Part shown: in pieces, positions 16,505 to 25,380 of the stretch | Numbering within the stretch: position 1 is the stretch's first letter | Layout: the number at the start of each line of letters is the position of its first letter | Origin: SFLA01 sp045595785 | GTDB taxonomy: Bacteria; Bacillota; Clostridia; Oscillospirales; CAG-382 | DNA: 64,000 nucleotides | Direction of reading: 5' to 3' | Assembly (NCBI GenBank): GCA_045595785.1 | Contig: JAZOBE010000006.1 | Coordinates: 1-64,000 of the forward strand | Translations under genes and position numbers: made by a program | Notes under the pieces: model-generated | Databases searched by the model: none | What the model was told of the DNA's origin: nothing | What the model saw: the letters and a program-made list of their open reading frames with translations, nothing else

Positions 16505-17260
16505 ATGGAATTGCAAAAGGCGTTTTTGTGGAAGCGCGTGGCGGCAGGCGTACTTGATTTTATTCTGGTTGCCATTTTTTCCGTGGGCTTTGCCTTCCTG
16601 CTTTCCGCACTTCTGGGGTACGATAGCTTCAGCCAACAGGTTGATGATGCTTATGCCCGTTATGAGGAGGAATACGGCATCACCTTTGATATCCCTCAGG
16701 AAAAGTACGATAATCTTTCTTCGGAGGAAAAGAAAAATTACGATACCGCATATCAGGCACTGGTCAACGACGAGGAGGCTATGTATGCGTATAATATGAC
16801 CCTTCAGCTTTCGGTGGTGGTTACTGCCTTCGGACTGCTGTTCGGGGTAATGCTTGTGGAGTTTGTCCTTCCGCTCATTCTCAAAAACGGGCAGACGGTG
16901 GGCAAAAAGATATTCGGCATCTGCCTTGTCAGAAACGATTGCGTTAAGGTAAGCACGCTTCAAGTATTCGTCCGCGCTTTGTTGGGCAAATATACAATAG
17001 AAATAATGGTTCCCGTGTTTATTCTGCTTATGATATTCTGGAACACTATCGGGCTGGTAGGTCCATTGGTGCTGGCAGGAATACTTATAGCCGAGGTGGT
17101 ATGTATATTCATTTCAAAGACGGTTTCGTTTATACACGATATTCTTGCAGGCACCGTGGCTGTGGATATGACCTCCCAGCGCATCTTTGAAAATGAGCAA
17201 GAGAGAATAGAATATACCAAAAAGCTTCATGCGGAGCAGGCGGCAAAGCAAACCTATTAA
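16505..17260 (+). CDS. RDD family membrane protein
   Basis: 251 residues. The N-terminus 'WKRVAAGVLDFILV' carries the Arg and Asp signature of RDD proteins inside the first membrane helix. A long, acidic, Tyr-rich outer or inner loop (about 40-98) separates helix 1 from helix 2 ('LQLSVVVTAFGLLFGVM'). Then comes 'NGQTVGKKIFGI', a typical RDD element, and two more helices. The C-terminal tail is cytoplasmic and charged. Some RDD proteins act in ion transport, but no general function is established. It lies 41 bases before the ABC transporter ATPase, with no clear terminator between, so it may be the first gene of that operon. Confidence 0.85.
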   Translation: MELQKAFLWKRVAAGVLDFILVAIFSVGFAFLLSALLGYDSFSQQVDDAYARYEEEYGITFDIPQEKYDNLSSEEKKNYDTAYQALVNDEEAMYAYNMTLQLSVVVTAFGLLFGVMLVEFVLPLILKNGQTVGKKIFGICLVRNDCVKVSTLQVFVRALLGKYTIEIMVPVFILLMIFWNTIGLVGPLVLAGILIAEVVCIFISKTVSFIHDILAGTVAVDMTSQRIFENEQERIEYTKKLHAEQAAKQTY

Positions 17261-17301
17261 AGAAAAATAATTAAAATTCACTATAGAACAAGGAATGGCT
17301 T

Positions 17302-18405
17302 ATGAAGGTTGTATTGCAAAACTTAACAAAAATTTTCCCCAGCCGTGACAAAAAGTCGGGCAAAGAGGTAGTCGCAGTAAACGATTTTACCTTTGAGATA
17401 CCTGACGGAAAGCTTATCGGTCTGCTGGGTCCCTCCGGCTGTGGTAAAAGTACCACGCTGTATATGATCAGCGGACTGCAGAAGCCCACTAGCGGCAAGA
17501 TCTTTTTCGGCGAGGATGACGTTACCTCTCTTCCCACCGAAAACCGCGGTGTAGGTCTGGTGTTCCAGAACTACGCGCTTTATCCTCATATGACGGTAAA
17601 GCAAAACATACTTTTCCCTTTGCAGAATCTTAAAGGCGCCGATAAATTAAGCAAAAACGAAATGCTTGACAGAGCGCTTAACGCCGCAAAGCTTGTTCAG
17701 ATAGACGAGCTTATGGAAAGAAAGCCCAGTGAGCTTTCCGGCGGTCAGCAGCAGCGTGTTGCAATTGCAAGAGCGCTTGTAAAAATGCCCAGAGTTTTGC
17801 TTCTTGACGAGCCTCTTTCTAACCTTGATGCACGTCTCCGCCTCCAGACCAGAGAGGAGATCCGCCGTATCCAGAGAGAGACAGGAATTACCACCATATT
17901 CGTCACCCACGACCAGGAGGAGGCAATGTCCATCTCCGATATGATAGTGGTTATGAAGCTTGGCGTTGTTCAGCAGATCGGCGCACCGCAGGACGTTTAT
18001 GATAACCCCGTAAACTTGTTCGTTGCAAAATTCCTTGGCACTCCTCCCATTAACGTGTTCAACGGAAGCGTTAAGGGCGGAAAGCTGTATATCGGTGAGG
18101 ATTGCGTTCTTGACGTTCCCGGTATTGAGGATAAGGACGTGTTCGTCGGCGTCCGTCCCGAGGGATTTGTTCTTGATCAAAACGGTCCTATGTGCTGTAA
18201 GCTTAACAGCGTTGAGGTTATGGGACGTGACGTTTCCATCGTTTCCGAAAACGCCGCTTCCGTAAATCCCACCATCCGTTCCATTATCAATGCAGACAAC
18301 AAGGTGCTCCCCGGCAGTACCGAAGTAAGATATACTCTCAAGCCTCATAAGGTATTCATCTTCGACAAAGAGACCGAAGAAAGAATTTATTTTGAGGTGA
18401 AGTAA
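17302..18405 (+). CDS. ABC transporter ATP-binding protein, sugar type (MalK/UgpC/MsmX-like)
   Basis: 367 residues. The nucleotide-binding domain has Walker A GPSGCGKST (43-51), the Q-loop 'GLVFQNYALYPHMTV', signature LSGGQQQR, Walker B 'VLLLDEPLSNLDA' and the switch 'FVTHDQEEAMS'. The C-terminal 120 residues form the OB-type regulatory domain found in MalK-like ATPases ('GVRPEGF'). It powers uptake by the two permeases downstream. A start with AAGGAATGG is used. Its stop codon shares a base with the next start (TAATG), so the two are translationally coupled. Confidence 0.93.
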   Translation: MKVVLQNLTKIFPSRDKKSGKEVVAVNDFTFEIPDGKLIGLLGPSGCGKSTTLYMISGLQKPTSGKIFFGEDDVTSLPTENRGVGLVFQNYALYPHMTVKQNILFPLQNLKGADKLSKNEMLDRALNAAKLVQIDELMERKPSELSGGQQQRVAIARALVKMPRVLLLDEPLSNLDARLRLQTREEIRRIQRETGITTIFVTHDQEEAMSISDMIVVMKLGVVQQIGAPQDVYDNPVNLFVAKFLGTPPINVFNGSVKGGKLYIGEDCVLDVPGIEDKDVFVGVRPEGFVLDQNGPMCCKLNSVEVMGRDVSIVSENAASVNPTIRSIINADNKVLPGSTEVRYTLKPHKVFIFDKETEERIYFEVK

Positions 18406-19343
18406 TGGTAGACAGCAAGCATCAATGGAAAGCCTGGCTGTATCTTTCACCGGCAATACTGTTGCTTTTGGTGTTTACTGTCTGGCCCATCATCAACACC
18501 GTAAGAATGGCGTTTCTTGACGGATACCGCGCTTCGGAAGCGATGGCAGGCACAGTGTATTCCTTTGGTATCGAAAACTTTTTGAAGGTTATCGAATACA
18601 AGAAGTTTCTCCAGTGCCTTAAGAACACGGTAATACTTTGTGTTGCCACCGTTCCCATCTCCACCATGCTGGCTCTGCTTATTGCAGTTGCCCTTAACTC
18701 CATCAAGCCTTTGCAGAAAACTCTGCAGACCATATTCTTCCTGCCCTACGTTACAAATTCCATAGCAATCGGTATGGTTTTCGCCGCAATGTTCAATATA
18801 ATCGGTCTCCGCGCCAGCGGTGATATTGCGGATTCGTGGGGTATTATAAACAACGTAATAACCTTCTTCGGCTTTGAGCCTATTAACTGGATAAATGCAG
18901 GCTCGTCATACGTCGCTAATATGACGGTTATGATAGTCTACATAGTCTGGAACGCACTGCCCTTTAAGATACTGGTTCTTTTGGGCGGACTCCAGAGCAT
19001 AAATAAGCAGTATTACGATGCGGCGAAGGTGGACGGTACCTCCCGCAGAAGAATTTTCACACGCATTACCGTTCCTCTCCTTTCTCCTATGATAGCGTAC
19101 GTTGTAATTACCGGCTTTATCGGCGGATTTAAGGAATATTCCAGTATCATCGGTATTTTCGGTGAGACTATGGGTCCTGCCAACGACGCAGGCAGACTTA
19201 ATACGATGGTCGGATTTGTGTACGATTCACTTGCCAACCGTCATGAGGGACGCGCCTCTGCAGCCGCACTTATTTTGTTTGTCATCATTTTGATCGTTAC
19301 CATGATCAATATGCGTGTCAGCAAAAAGAGAGTGCATTATTAA
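18405..19343 (+). CDS. ABC transporter permease, sugar type (MalF/UgpA-like)
   Basis: 312 residues with six predicted membrane helices. The first is 'AWLYLSPAILLLLVFTVWPII', the classical start of binding-protein-dependent sugar permeases. The cytoplasmic EAA loop 'YYDAAKVDGTSRRRIFTRITVPLLSP' (about 204-229) contacts the ATPase. It forms the membrane channel with the following permease. The start overlaps the ATPase stop by one base. The sequence is that of the MalF/UgpA/LacF branch, but the sugar cannot be named. Confidence 0.93.
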   Translation: MVDSKHQWKAWLYLSPAILLLLVFTVWPIINTVRMAFLDGYRASEAMAGTVYSFGIENFLKVIEYKKFLQCLKNTVILCVATVPISTMLALLIAVALNSIKPLQKTLQTIFFLPYVTNSIAIGMVFAAMFNIIGLRASGDIADSWGIINNVITFFGFEPINWINAGSSYVANMTVMIVYIVWNALPFKILVLLGGLQSINKQYYDAAKVDGTSRRRIFTRITVPLLSPMIAYVVITGFIGGFKEYSSIIGIFGETMGPANDAGRLNTMVGFVYDSLANRHEGRASAAALILFVIILIVTMINMRVSKKRVHY

Positions 19344-19356
19344 AGGAGGCGGACTG

Positions 19357-20244
19357 ATGGCTAACAATAACGTAATGCAAGCCAAGGATATGAAGCAGGT
19401 CTCTGTTATTCAGCGTATCATCAAGGTATTCGTTAAAGCAGGTACGTATCTGTTCCTTTCCGTAATGGCACTCGTGGTTCTGTTCCCCTTTTATTGGATG
19501 ATAATCTCGTCTCTCAAGACCCTTTCGGAATACCGTCAGGCAGTGCCCACCTTCTGGCCCAAGACGATAGTTCTTGCCAACTATGCGGAAGCGTTCACTA
19601 CCGGCGCTTTGGGAGATCTTTTCCTCCACACCCTTTACGTAGGTGTCATTTCCACGGTACTCAGTCTCATAATCACCGTGCTTTGCGCTTTCGCCTTTGC
19701 CCGTCTTGAGTTTAAGGGCAAGGATATGATGTTCGGCGCAATGCTGGCGACAATGATGATCCCCGGTGAGCTTTTCACCATCACCAACTATATTACCGTA
19801 AACCGTCTGGGCTGGATGCACACCTTCACAGCACTTATAGTTCCCTTCCTTGTAAGCGTGTTCTATATTTACCTGTTAAGGCAAAACTTCCTGCAGATAC
19901 CCAACGAACTGTATCTTGCCGCCAAGGTTGACGGCACAAGCGACCTTAAATATCTGTGGAAGGTTATGATCCCGCTTGCACTTCCCACTCTTATTTCAAT
20001 AACCATACTTAAGATGATGGGCGCGTGGAACACCTACATCTGGCCCAACCTGGTTGCCAACGATGAAGCCCACCGTCTTATCACCAACGGTCTCCGCACC
20101 GCCTTTGCAGACGTTTCGGGTGAGGTAAACTATCCCGTTCAGATGGCGGCTGTCGCAATCGTTTCCGCACCGCTGTTCCTGGTCTTCCTGTTCCTGCGTA
20201 AGTATATTATGTCGGGCGTAAGCAGAAGCGGCATAAAGGGATAA
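19357..20244 (+). CDS. ABC transporter permease, sugar type (MalG/UgpE-like)
   Basis: 295 residues from the ATG at 19357, which follows a perfect AAAGGAGG site 14 bases upstream; an in-frame ATG at 19315 lies inside the previous gene and has no site. Six membrane helices are visible, with the EAA loop 'YLAAKVDGTSDLKYLWKVMIPLALP' and the first helix 'YLFLSVMALVVLFPFYWMIISSL'. It pairs with the preceding permease. The gene is followed by two hairpins and then the binding protein gene, an arrangement that usually raises binding-protein mRNA above that of the membrane parts. Confidence 0.93.
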   Translation: MANNNVMQAKDMKQVSVIQRIIKVFVKAGTYLFLSVMALVVLFPFYWMIISSLKTLSEYRQAVPTFWPKTIVLANYAEAFTTGALGDLFLHTLYVGVISTVLSLIITVLCAFAFARLEFKGKDMMFGAMLATMMIPGELFTITNYITVNRLGWMHTFTALIVPFLVSVFYIYLLRQNFLQIPNELYLAAKVDGTSDLKYLWKVMIPLALPTLISITILKMMGAWNTYIWPNLVANDEAHRLITNGLRTAFADVSGEVNYPVQMAAVAIVSAPLFLVFLFLRKYIMSGVSRSGIKG

Positions 20245-20251
20245 AAGAATA

Positions 20252-20337
20252 CCCCTAAAATCCTTCGGATTTTTGGGGACCCCAAAAAAAGACACCCCTA
20301 AAATCCTTCGGATTTTTGGGGGCCCCGAAAAAAGATG
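20252..20337 (+). repeat. Two tandem 43-base hairpin repeats between permease and binding-protein genes
   Basis: Units at 20252-20294 and 20295-20337 differ at only a few bases. Each holds a 12-base stem, CCCCTAAAATCC / GGATTTTTGGGG, with a TTC loop and one mismatch. GGGGACCCC and GGGGGCCCC at the right ends allow alternative pairing, and a third CCCC follows. They could act as a partial terminator or an mRNA-end stabiliser separating expression of the transporter core (17302-20244) from the binding protein (20420). Confidence 0.8.
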
Positions 20338-20419
20338 CCCCAAGAAACACCACAGCGCACAAAAAAATAAATAATATAAAAGATATAAAAGCTTTTTCAA
20401 AAACGAAAGGAAAAACAGT

Positions 20420-21856
20420 ATGAGCAAAAAGATTCTGTCCTTTATTCTGGTTTCCGTTATGCTGCTCGGCGTGCTTTCTCTCAGCGCCTGCAACGGCGGC
20501 GGAAACAGCACCGCAGAGCCTAACTTCGTAGTACCCGAAGCAGGCTTTAATATGGATGAGCAGATCACCATCTCCTTTACCCACACCATGGGCGCAAAGC
20601 TTCAGGAAGTTCTCAATTATCACATTGCAGAGTTCAACAAGCTTTATCCCAACATTACCGTTACCCACCTTTCCGCAGGCGGCTGGGGTGATATCAACGG
20701 TCAGATCAATACCGAGATCACCGGCGGAACTCAGCCCAACATCGTTTATTGTTATCCCGACCACGTTGCAACCTACAACCTTGCAAAGGCAGTTGTAACT
20801 CTGGATAACCTTATCAACAGCGAATCCAAGGTAACTCTTGCAGACGGTACCGAGACTATCCTCGGTCTCACTGCAGAGCAGAAGGCTGACTTTATCGAAA
20901 GCTATTATAACGAAGGCACCGCTTTCGGTGACGGACTTATGTACACCATGCCTCTCAACAAATCCTGCGAGGTTCTTTATTACGATAAGACCTTCTTTGC
21001 CGAGCACGAGCTTAAGGTTCCCACCACTTGGGAAGAAATGGCACAGGTTTGTGAGCAGATCAAGGCTATCGACCCCGATTGTTATCCTCTCGGCTATGAC
21101 GCAGAGGACAACTGGTTCATCACCATGTGTGAGCAGATGAAGACCGGCTACACCAGCGCAACCGGCGACCATTACCTCTTTAACAACGACGAAAACAAGG
21201 CGTTTGTAAAGATGATCCGTGAATGGTACCAGAAGGACTGGATCACCACCTCCGAGCTTTACGGCGGCTATACCTCCAACCTTTTCGTTGAGCAGGACGA
21301 TACCCGCAGCTATATGTGTATCGGTTCCTCCGGCGGCGCATCCTATCAGATGTCCAACAACGATACTGCTGACGGCTCCTTCGCATTCGAAGTAGGCGTT
21401 GCTCCCATTCCTCAGTATGACGCAACCAATAAGAAGGTTATTTCTCAGGGCCCCAGCGTTTGCATCCTTCAGGGCGCCGACACTACCGATGCTGAAATTA
21501 TGGCATCCTGGCTGTTCGTTAAGTACCTTTGCACCAACGTAGAATTCCAGGCTGAATTCTCCATGACCTCCGGCTATATGCCCGTTCTTAAGTCTGTTAC
21601 CGAAAATTCCGATTACGCAGCTTGGCTTAACAGCGCAAACGGTTATGAGAACCTTGTTGCAATGTGCGTTAAGATCGGTATTGACGGACGTGACACTTAC
21701 TTTGTATCTCCCGCATTCGACGGTTCTTCCACCGCTCGTAAGCAGGTAGGCGCTCTTCTCGTTAAGTGCATAAGCGAAAAGCTTGAAGACAGCGAGGTTG
21801 ACGCGTTTATTAATTCCGCATTTGACGATGCTATCGACGAGTGCGAATACAACTGA
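20420..21856 (+). CDS. Extracellular solute-binding lipoprotein of the sugar ABC transporter
   Basis: 478 residues. The lipoprotein signal ends LSAC (lipid Cys24), followed by a short Gly/Asn spacer. The family 1 sugar-binding fold is clear: 'ITISFTHTMGAKLQEVLNYHIAEFNKLYPNITVTHLS', 'TGGTQPNIVYCYPDHVATY', 'LMYTMPLNKSCEVLYYDKTFF', 'VPTTWEEMAQVCEQI' and 'GGASYQMSN'. This resembles UgpB/MalE-type binders. It is the cognate receptor for the permeases at 18405 and 19357 by position. An AAAGGA site lies upstream. The nuclease lipoprotein gene begins 18 bases after its stop. Confidence 0.92.
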   Translation: MSKKILSFILVSVMLLGVLSLSACNGGGNSTAEPNFVVPEAGFNMDEQITISFTHTMGAKLQEVLNYHIAEFNKLYPNITVTHLSAGGWGDINGQINTEITGGTQPNIVYCYPDHVATYNLAKAVVTLDNLINSESKVTLADGTETILGLTAEQKADFIESYYNEGTAFGDGLMYTMPLNKSCEVLYYDKTFFAEHELKVPTTWEEMAQVCEQIKAIDPDCYPLGYDAEDNWFITMCEQMKTGYTSATGDHYLFNNDENKAFVKMIREWYQKDWITTSELYGGYTSNLFVEQDDTRSYMCIGSSGGASYQMSNNDTADGSFAFEVGVAPIPQYDATNKKVISQGPSVCILQGADTTDAEIMASWLFVKYLCTNVEFQAEFSMTSGYMPVLKSVTENSDYAAWLNSANGYENLVAMCVKIGIDGRDTYFVSPAFDGSSTARKQVGALLVKCISEKLEDSEVDAFINSAFDDAIDECEYN

Positions 21857-21874
21857 TAAAAGACACAAAAAACT

Positions 21875-23230
21875 ATGAAAAGATCCGTTAAAATATTATC
21901 TTTTCTTTTAGCGGTGTGCTTTGTTCTCCTTACTGCCGCAGGCTGCGGTCCTACGGCAGGGGGAGATGTTTCCAAGGCAGAGGAATCCTTGACCGTTTAC
22001 GATTTCGTTTCGGACACAAAGCTTGATATGGATTCCTTTACCGTAAAGCAGGAGGTTACCGTTAAAAGCTATATCGACGGCGACACCACCCATTTCTACG
22101 CTTCCGAAAGCGTGGACGGAGAGGGAGTTTTCAAGGCGAGATATCTTTCCGTCAACACTCCCGAATCCACAGGTAAAATAGAGGAGTGGGGCAAAAAAGC
22201 ATCCACCTTCACAAAGGAAAAGCTGTTAAGCGCAGACAGTATCGTTATCGAGTCTGATGACGATAAATGGAATGCCGACTCTACCGGTGACAGATATCTG
22301 GTATGGGTATGGTACAGACCCAAGGGAAGCGACGAGTACAGAAATCTTAATCTTGAGCTTATCCAGAACGGTCTTTCCATCGCCTGCGGTACAAAGGAAG
22401 CCCGCTACGGCGATGCTTGTATGAACGCGTTTATGCAGGCAAAGGCGCAAAAGCTTAACGTGTTTTCCGGTAAGCCCGACCCTGATTTTTATTACGGTGA
22501 GGCTTACGAGATAGACCTTAAGGGTCTTCGCACAAGCACCAAGCTTTATGATAATGCCAAAGTGGCATTTGAGGGCGTGGTAACACGCATCAACAACAAC
22601 TCCGCTTACGTGGAGGAGTATGACGAGGAAACCGGCAGATATTACGGTATGGCTGTTTATTACGGCTATGCTACCGGTGAGCTGCTTAACATACTCAAGG
22701 TAGGCAACCGAGTTCGCGTGGTGGGAACGGTGACCTATTACGAGACAGGCGGCACATGGCAGGTTTCCGGTCTTTCCTACCGCGCAATCAAGCCTAACGA
22801 TCCCGGCAACACTCAGCTCATCAGCACAGGGCACCAAGCTTCCAACCTGCTTACCGATCCCGAGGAATTTACCACGGGAAAAGCAGAGGTTGAGGTGTTT
22901 ACCTCTGTTGACGGCGAGGAAACTGTGGTACAGACCTTTGATTACGCCGCTTTGGCGATGAATACGTCTGTTAAGATGGAAGGTCTTACCGTTACCGATA
23001 TTTATACCACTCAGAACGGCGGCGAATCCGACGGCGCTATGACACTTACCTGCGAAAAAGACGGAGTAGAGATAACCGTACGCACCATCGTCTTTAAGAA
23101 AGAGGACGGCACCCTTTACACCGAGCAGGACTATATGGGCAAAACCATTGACGTTATCGGACTTGTTGATTATTTCAGCGGCGAATACCAGATAAAGGTG
23201 TTCACTCCCGCAGAAGTTATAGTACATTAA
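21875..23230 (+). CDS. Secreted thermonuclease-like (SNase) lipoprotein with OB-fold-like C-terminal domains
   Basis: 451 residues with a lipoprotein signal (TAAGC, lipid Cys24). Residues of about 60-205 match the staphylococcal-nuclease fold: 'VKSYIDGDTTHF' (calcium-binding Asp residues), 'KARYLSVNTPES' (catalytic Arg and Glu positions of R-x-x-x-x-x-TPE), 'EEWGKKAS' and 'GDRYLVWVWY' (second catalytic Arg region). The remainder holds two OB-like beta domains (about 215-320 and 340-451), e.g. 'VAFEGVVTRINNNSAYVEEYD'. Similar combinations occur in Bacillus YhcR. It should cut DNA or RNA outside the cell. The ribosome site is weak, so expression may depend on the preceding gene. Confidence 0.82.
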   Translation: MKRSVKILSFLLAVCFVLLTAAGCGPTAGGDVSKAEESLTVYDFVSDTKLDMDSFTVKQEVTVKSYIDGDTTHFYASESVDGEGVFKARYLSVNTPESTGKIEEWGKKASTFTKEKLLSADSIVIESDDDKWNADSTGDRYLVWVWYRPKGSDEYRNLNLELIQNGLSIACGTKEARYGDACMNAFMQAKAQKLNVFSGKPDPDFYYGEAYEIDLKGLRTSTKLYDNAKVAFEGVVTRINNNSAYVEEYDEETGRYYGMAVYYGYATGELLNILKVGNRVRVVGTVTYYETGGTWQVSGLSYRAIKPNDPGNTQLISTGHQASNLLTDPEEFTTGKAEVEVFTSVDGEETVVQTFDYAALAMNTSVKMEGLTVTDIYTTQNGGESDGAMTLTCEKDGVEITVRTIVFKKEDGTLYTEQDYMGKTIDVIGLVDYFSGEYQIKVFTPAEVIVH

Positions 23231-23255
23231 GCTTTCAATATTAAGGAGTTTAGTT

Positions 23256-25319
23256 ATGAAAAAGTATTTGGCAATATTCCTGCTTGCCTTCCTTGTAATA
23301 GGCGCATTGGCAGGATGCGGCGGTGACGAGACCTCCGCTACAAGCGATCTTGCAAACGCCAGGGCATACGTATTCAATATGTATAAGGGCGACGTAGGCA
23401 AGGATGAGGCGCAGGTGCTTAACAAGGATTTTGAGGTAGTTACCTCTGTTCCCGTTGCAGGCGTTTCTTATTCCGTTGCATGGTCTGTAACCGTTACCGC
23501 AGGTAACGAAAGCGACGTTGCTATCGTAGACGGCACCAACGGCGCAAAGAAGATTGATATTAACGAAAAACCCGAAGAGCAGTTGGATTTCACCCTTACC
23601 GCTACCGTTTCCGACAGCGAGGGCAACACCGAGACCACTTCCTTCAAATACACCGTAAAGGCTGTTGAAAAGCCCAAGGGTGAAGAGCAGACCGCTGTTT
23701 ACGCAGAATCTATTGCAGACGGCGATAAGGTTATTATTTATTTCCCCACCGAAGCACTTGCAATGTCCGCTTCTCCCTCCGGAAACAAGATGGGCACCGC
23801 TTATGCAACCGTTACCGGTACTGATATGACCGCTATCAGCGCGGCTGTATTCGTTGTTTCCGTTGACGGTGACGGCTACTACACCTTCACCTGTGGCGGC
23901 AAGTATCTTACCGCAGGCCAGACAGGTAACAGCCTCTCTCTTGCTGATTCCGCTTCTCCTTACAGCCTTTGGGTAATCGAAGAAGCTGAAGGCGGCGTAT
24001 ACGTTAAGAACGCAAACGCAGCTTACAACGAAAATGCACAGTACCTTGAATACTATTCCGGATTTACCACCTACGGCTTTAACTCTTCCAACACCGCAAT
24101 TTATACCTTCCAGTTCTTTAAGACCGAGGCTGACAGCTCTCTTCCCGAGCAGGTTGAGGCTCCCGAGGACCCCAAGGTTATAATGGACGAGGCTTACGCA
24201 CTTCTTGACGGCGCAGCACTTCCTTATTCCTGCACTCTTACCGGCGTTATCGCATCCGTTAAGACTCCTTATGATGCAGGCTACCAGAACGTAACCGTTA
24301 TCATCACCGTTGAGGGCAAGGAGCTTACCTGCTACCGCCTTAAGGGTGAGGGCGCTGACACTATCGCTGTCGGTGATACCATTACCGTAACCGGTAATAT
24401 TAAGAACTATATGGGCACCATCGAGTTTGACCAGGGCTGCACTCTTGATAAGGTGGTTAAGGGCGAGGGCGGCGAGACTTCTGCTCCCGAAACCTCTGAT
24501 CCCGAGACTTCCGCTCCCGAGACCAGCAAGCCCGAAGAAAGCAAGCCTGAAGAAAGTAAGCCTGAAGAAAGCAAACCCGAGGAAAGCAAGCCCGAGACAT
24601 CCGTTCCCGAGACTTCCGCTCCCGAAACCTCTGTTCCCGAGACCTCTACTCCCGAAACCTCTACTCCCGATACCCCCGCAACCGGCGACAAGGCTATCGT
24701 AGACGCGGCGTTTGCGCTGGAAAGCGGCAAGACTCTTGACGGCACTCACACTCTCACCGGCAAGATCGTAAAGATAAAGACTCCTTACGATTCCGGCTAT
24801 AAGAACATATCCGTTGTCATCAACGTAGAAGGCTCTGACGGCATGAAGGAGCTCCTTTGCTACCGTCTCGCCGGCAACGGAGCTGATAAGCTGGCTATCG
24901 GTGATACCATTACCGTAACCGGTTCTATCACCAACTACAACGGCACCATCGAGTTTAACCAGGGCTGTACTCTTGATAAGGTTGTTTCCGGCGGCGGCAC
25001 CGCTCCCGTAGCACCCTCCGACCCCAAGAAGATAGTTGACGAGCTTTTTGCTCTTGAAGAAGGCGATAGCCTGCCTTATATCGCAACTCTCACCGGCAAG
25101 GTAACCAAGATAACCGAAGCGTACAGCGAAACCTACAAGAACATTACCTTTGTAATCTCTGTTGAAGGCTCCTCCGGTGCCAAGGAAATCACCTGCTATC
25201 GTCTTAAAGGCGCAGGCGCAGACAGCGTCAAGGTGGGCGATACCGTTACCGTTAAGGGTACTCTCAAGAACCACTACGGTACTTATGAGTTTGTAAGCGG
25301 TTGTACCCTTGTTGATTAA
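23256..25319 (+). CDS. Lipoprotein with three OB-fold-like modules and a Pro/Glu/Ser/Thr linker
   Basis: 687 residues; lipid Cys21 in LAGC. Residues of about 30-140 form an immunoglobulin-like beta region, and 150-290 a beta-trefoil-like stretch ('GYYTFTCGGKYLTAG'). Three modules of about 100 residues follow (about 307-402, 477-578 and 589-687). Each shares 'LTG(V/K)', 'TPY(D)AGY(Q/K)N', 'CYRL(K/A)G(E/N)GAD', '(K/A)VGDT(I/V)TV' and 'GT(I/Y)EF..GCTL', the pattern of OB-fold domains attached to secreted nucleases. A linker of SAPET and SKPEE repeats separates modules 1 and 2. It has no catalytic motif; it may bind nucleic acid for the adjacent nuclease. A good AAGGAG site is present. Confidence 0.75.
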   Translation: MKKYLAIFLLAFLVIGALAGCGGDETSATSDLANARAYVFNMYKGDVGKDEAQVLNKDFEVVTSVPVAGVSYSVAWSVTVTAGNESDVAIVDGTNGAKKIDINEKPEEQLDFTLTATVSDSEGNTETTSFKYTVKAVEKPKGEEQTAVYAESIADGDKVIIYFPTEALAMSASPSGNKMGTAYATVTGTDMTAISAAVFVVSVDGDGYYTFTCGGKYLTAGQTGNSLSLADSASPYSLWVIEEAEGGVYVKNANAAYNENAQYLEYYSGFTTYGFNSSNTAIYTFQFFKTEADSSLPEQVEAPEDPKVIMDEAYALLDGAALPYSCTLTGVIASVKTPYDAGYQNVTVIITVEGKELTCYRLKGEGADTIAVGDTITVTGNIKNYMGTIEFDQGCTLDKVVKGEGGETSAPETSDPETSAPETSKPEESKPEESKPEESKPEESKPETSVPETSAPETSVPETSTPETSTPDTPATGDKAIVDAAFALESGKTLDGTHTLTGKIVKIKTPYDSGYKNISVVINVEGSDGMKELLCYRLAGNGADKLAIGDTITVTGSITNYNGTIEFNQGCTLDKVVSGGGTAPVAPSDPKKIVDELFALEEGDSLPYIATLTGKVTKITEAYSETYKNITFVISVEGSSGAKEITCYRLKGAGADSVKVGDTVTVKGTLKNHYGTYEFVSGCTLVD

Positions 25320-25331
25320 TTAAAAAAAACA

Positions 25332-25367
25332 AAAAATCCCGTAGAAGATTTCTACGGGATTTTTTTA
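25332..25367 (+). terminator. Terminator between the convergent OB-fold lipoprotein and surE genes
   Basis: Stem AAATCCCGTAGA / TCTACGGGATTT with A and T runs on both sides, so it can work in both directions. Confidence 0.9.
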
Positions 25368-25380
25368 CTGAAAAAGCATT

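Noticed and set aside
20261..20270. UUCG tetraloop in the tandem hairpins
   Set aside because: Base pairing works best with a three-base TTC loop (ATCC pairs with GGAT), so it is not a cUUCGg tetraloop.
20255..25274. Long minus-strand open frames of more than 500 codons opposite the binding-protein and OB-fold genes
   Set aside because: They are antisense to genes with clear domains, ribosome sites and signal peptides. Their translations are low-complexity and lack motifs; codon bias of the plus-strand genes creates them.
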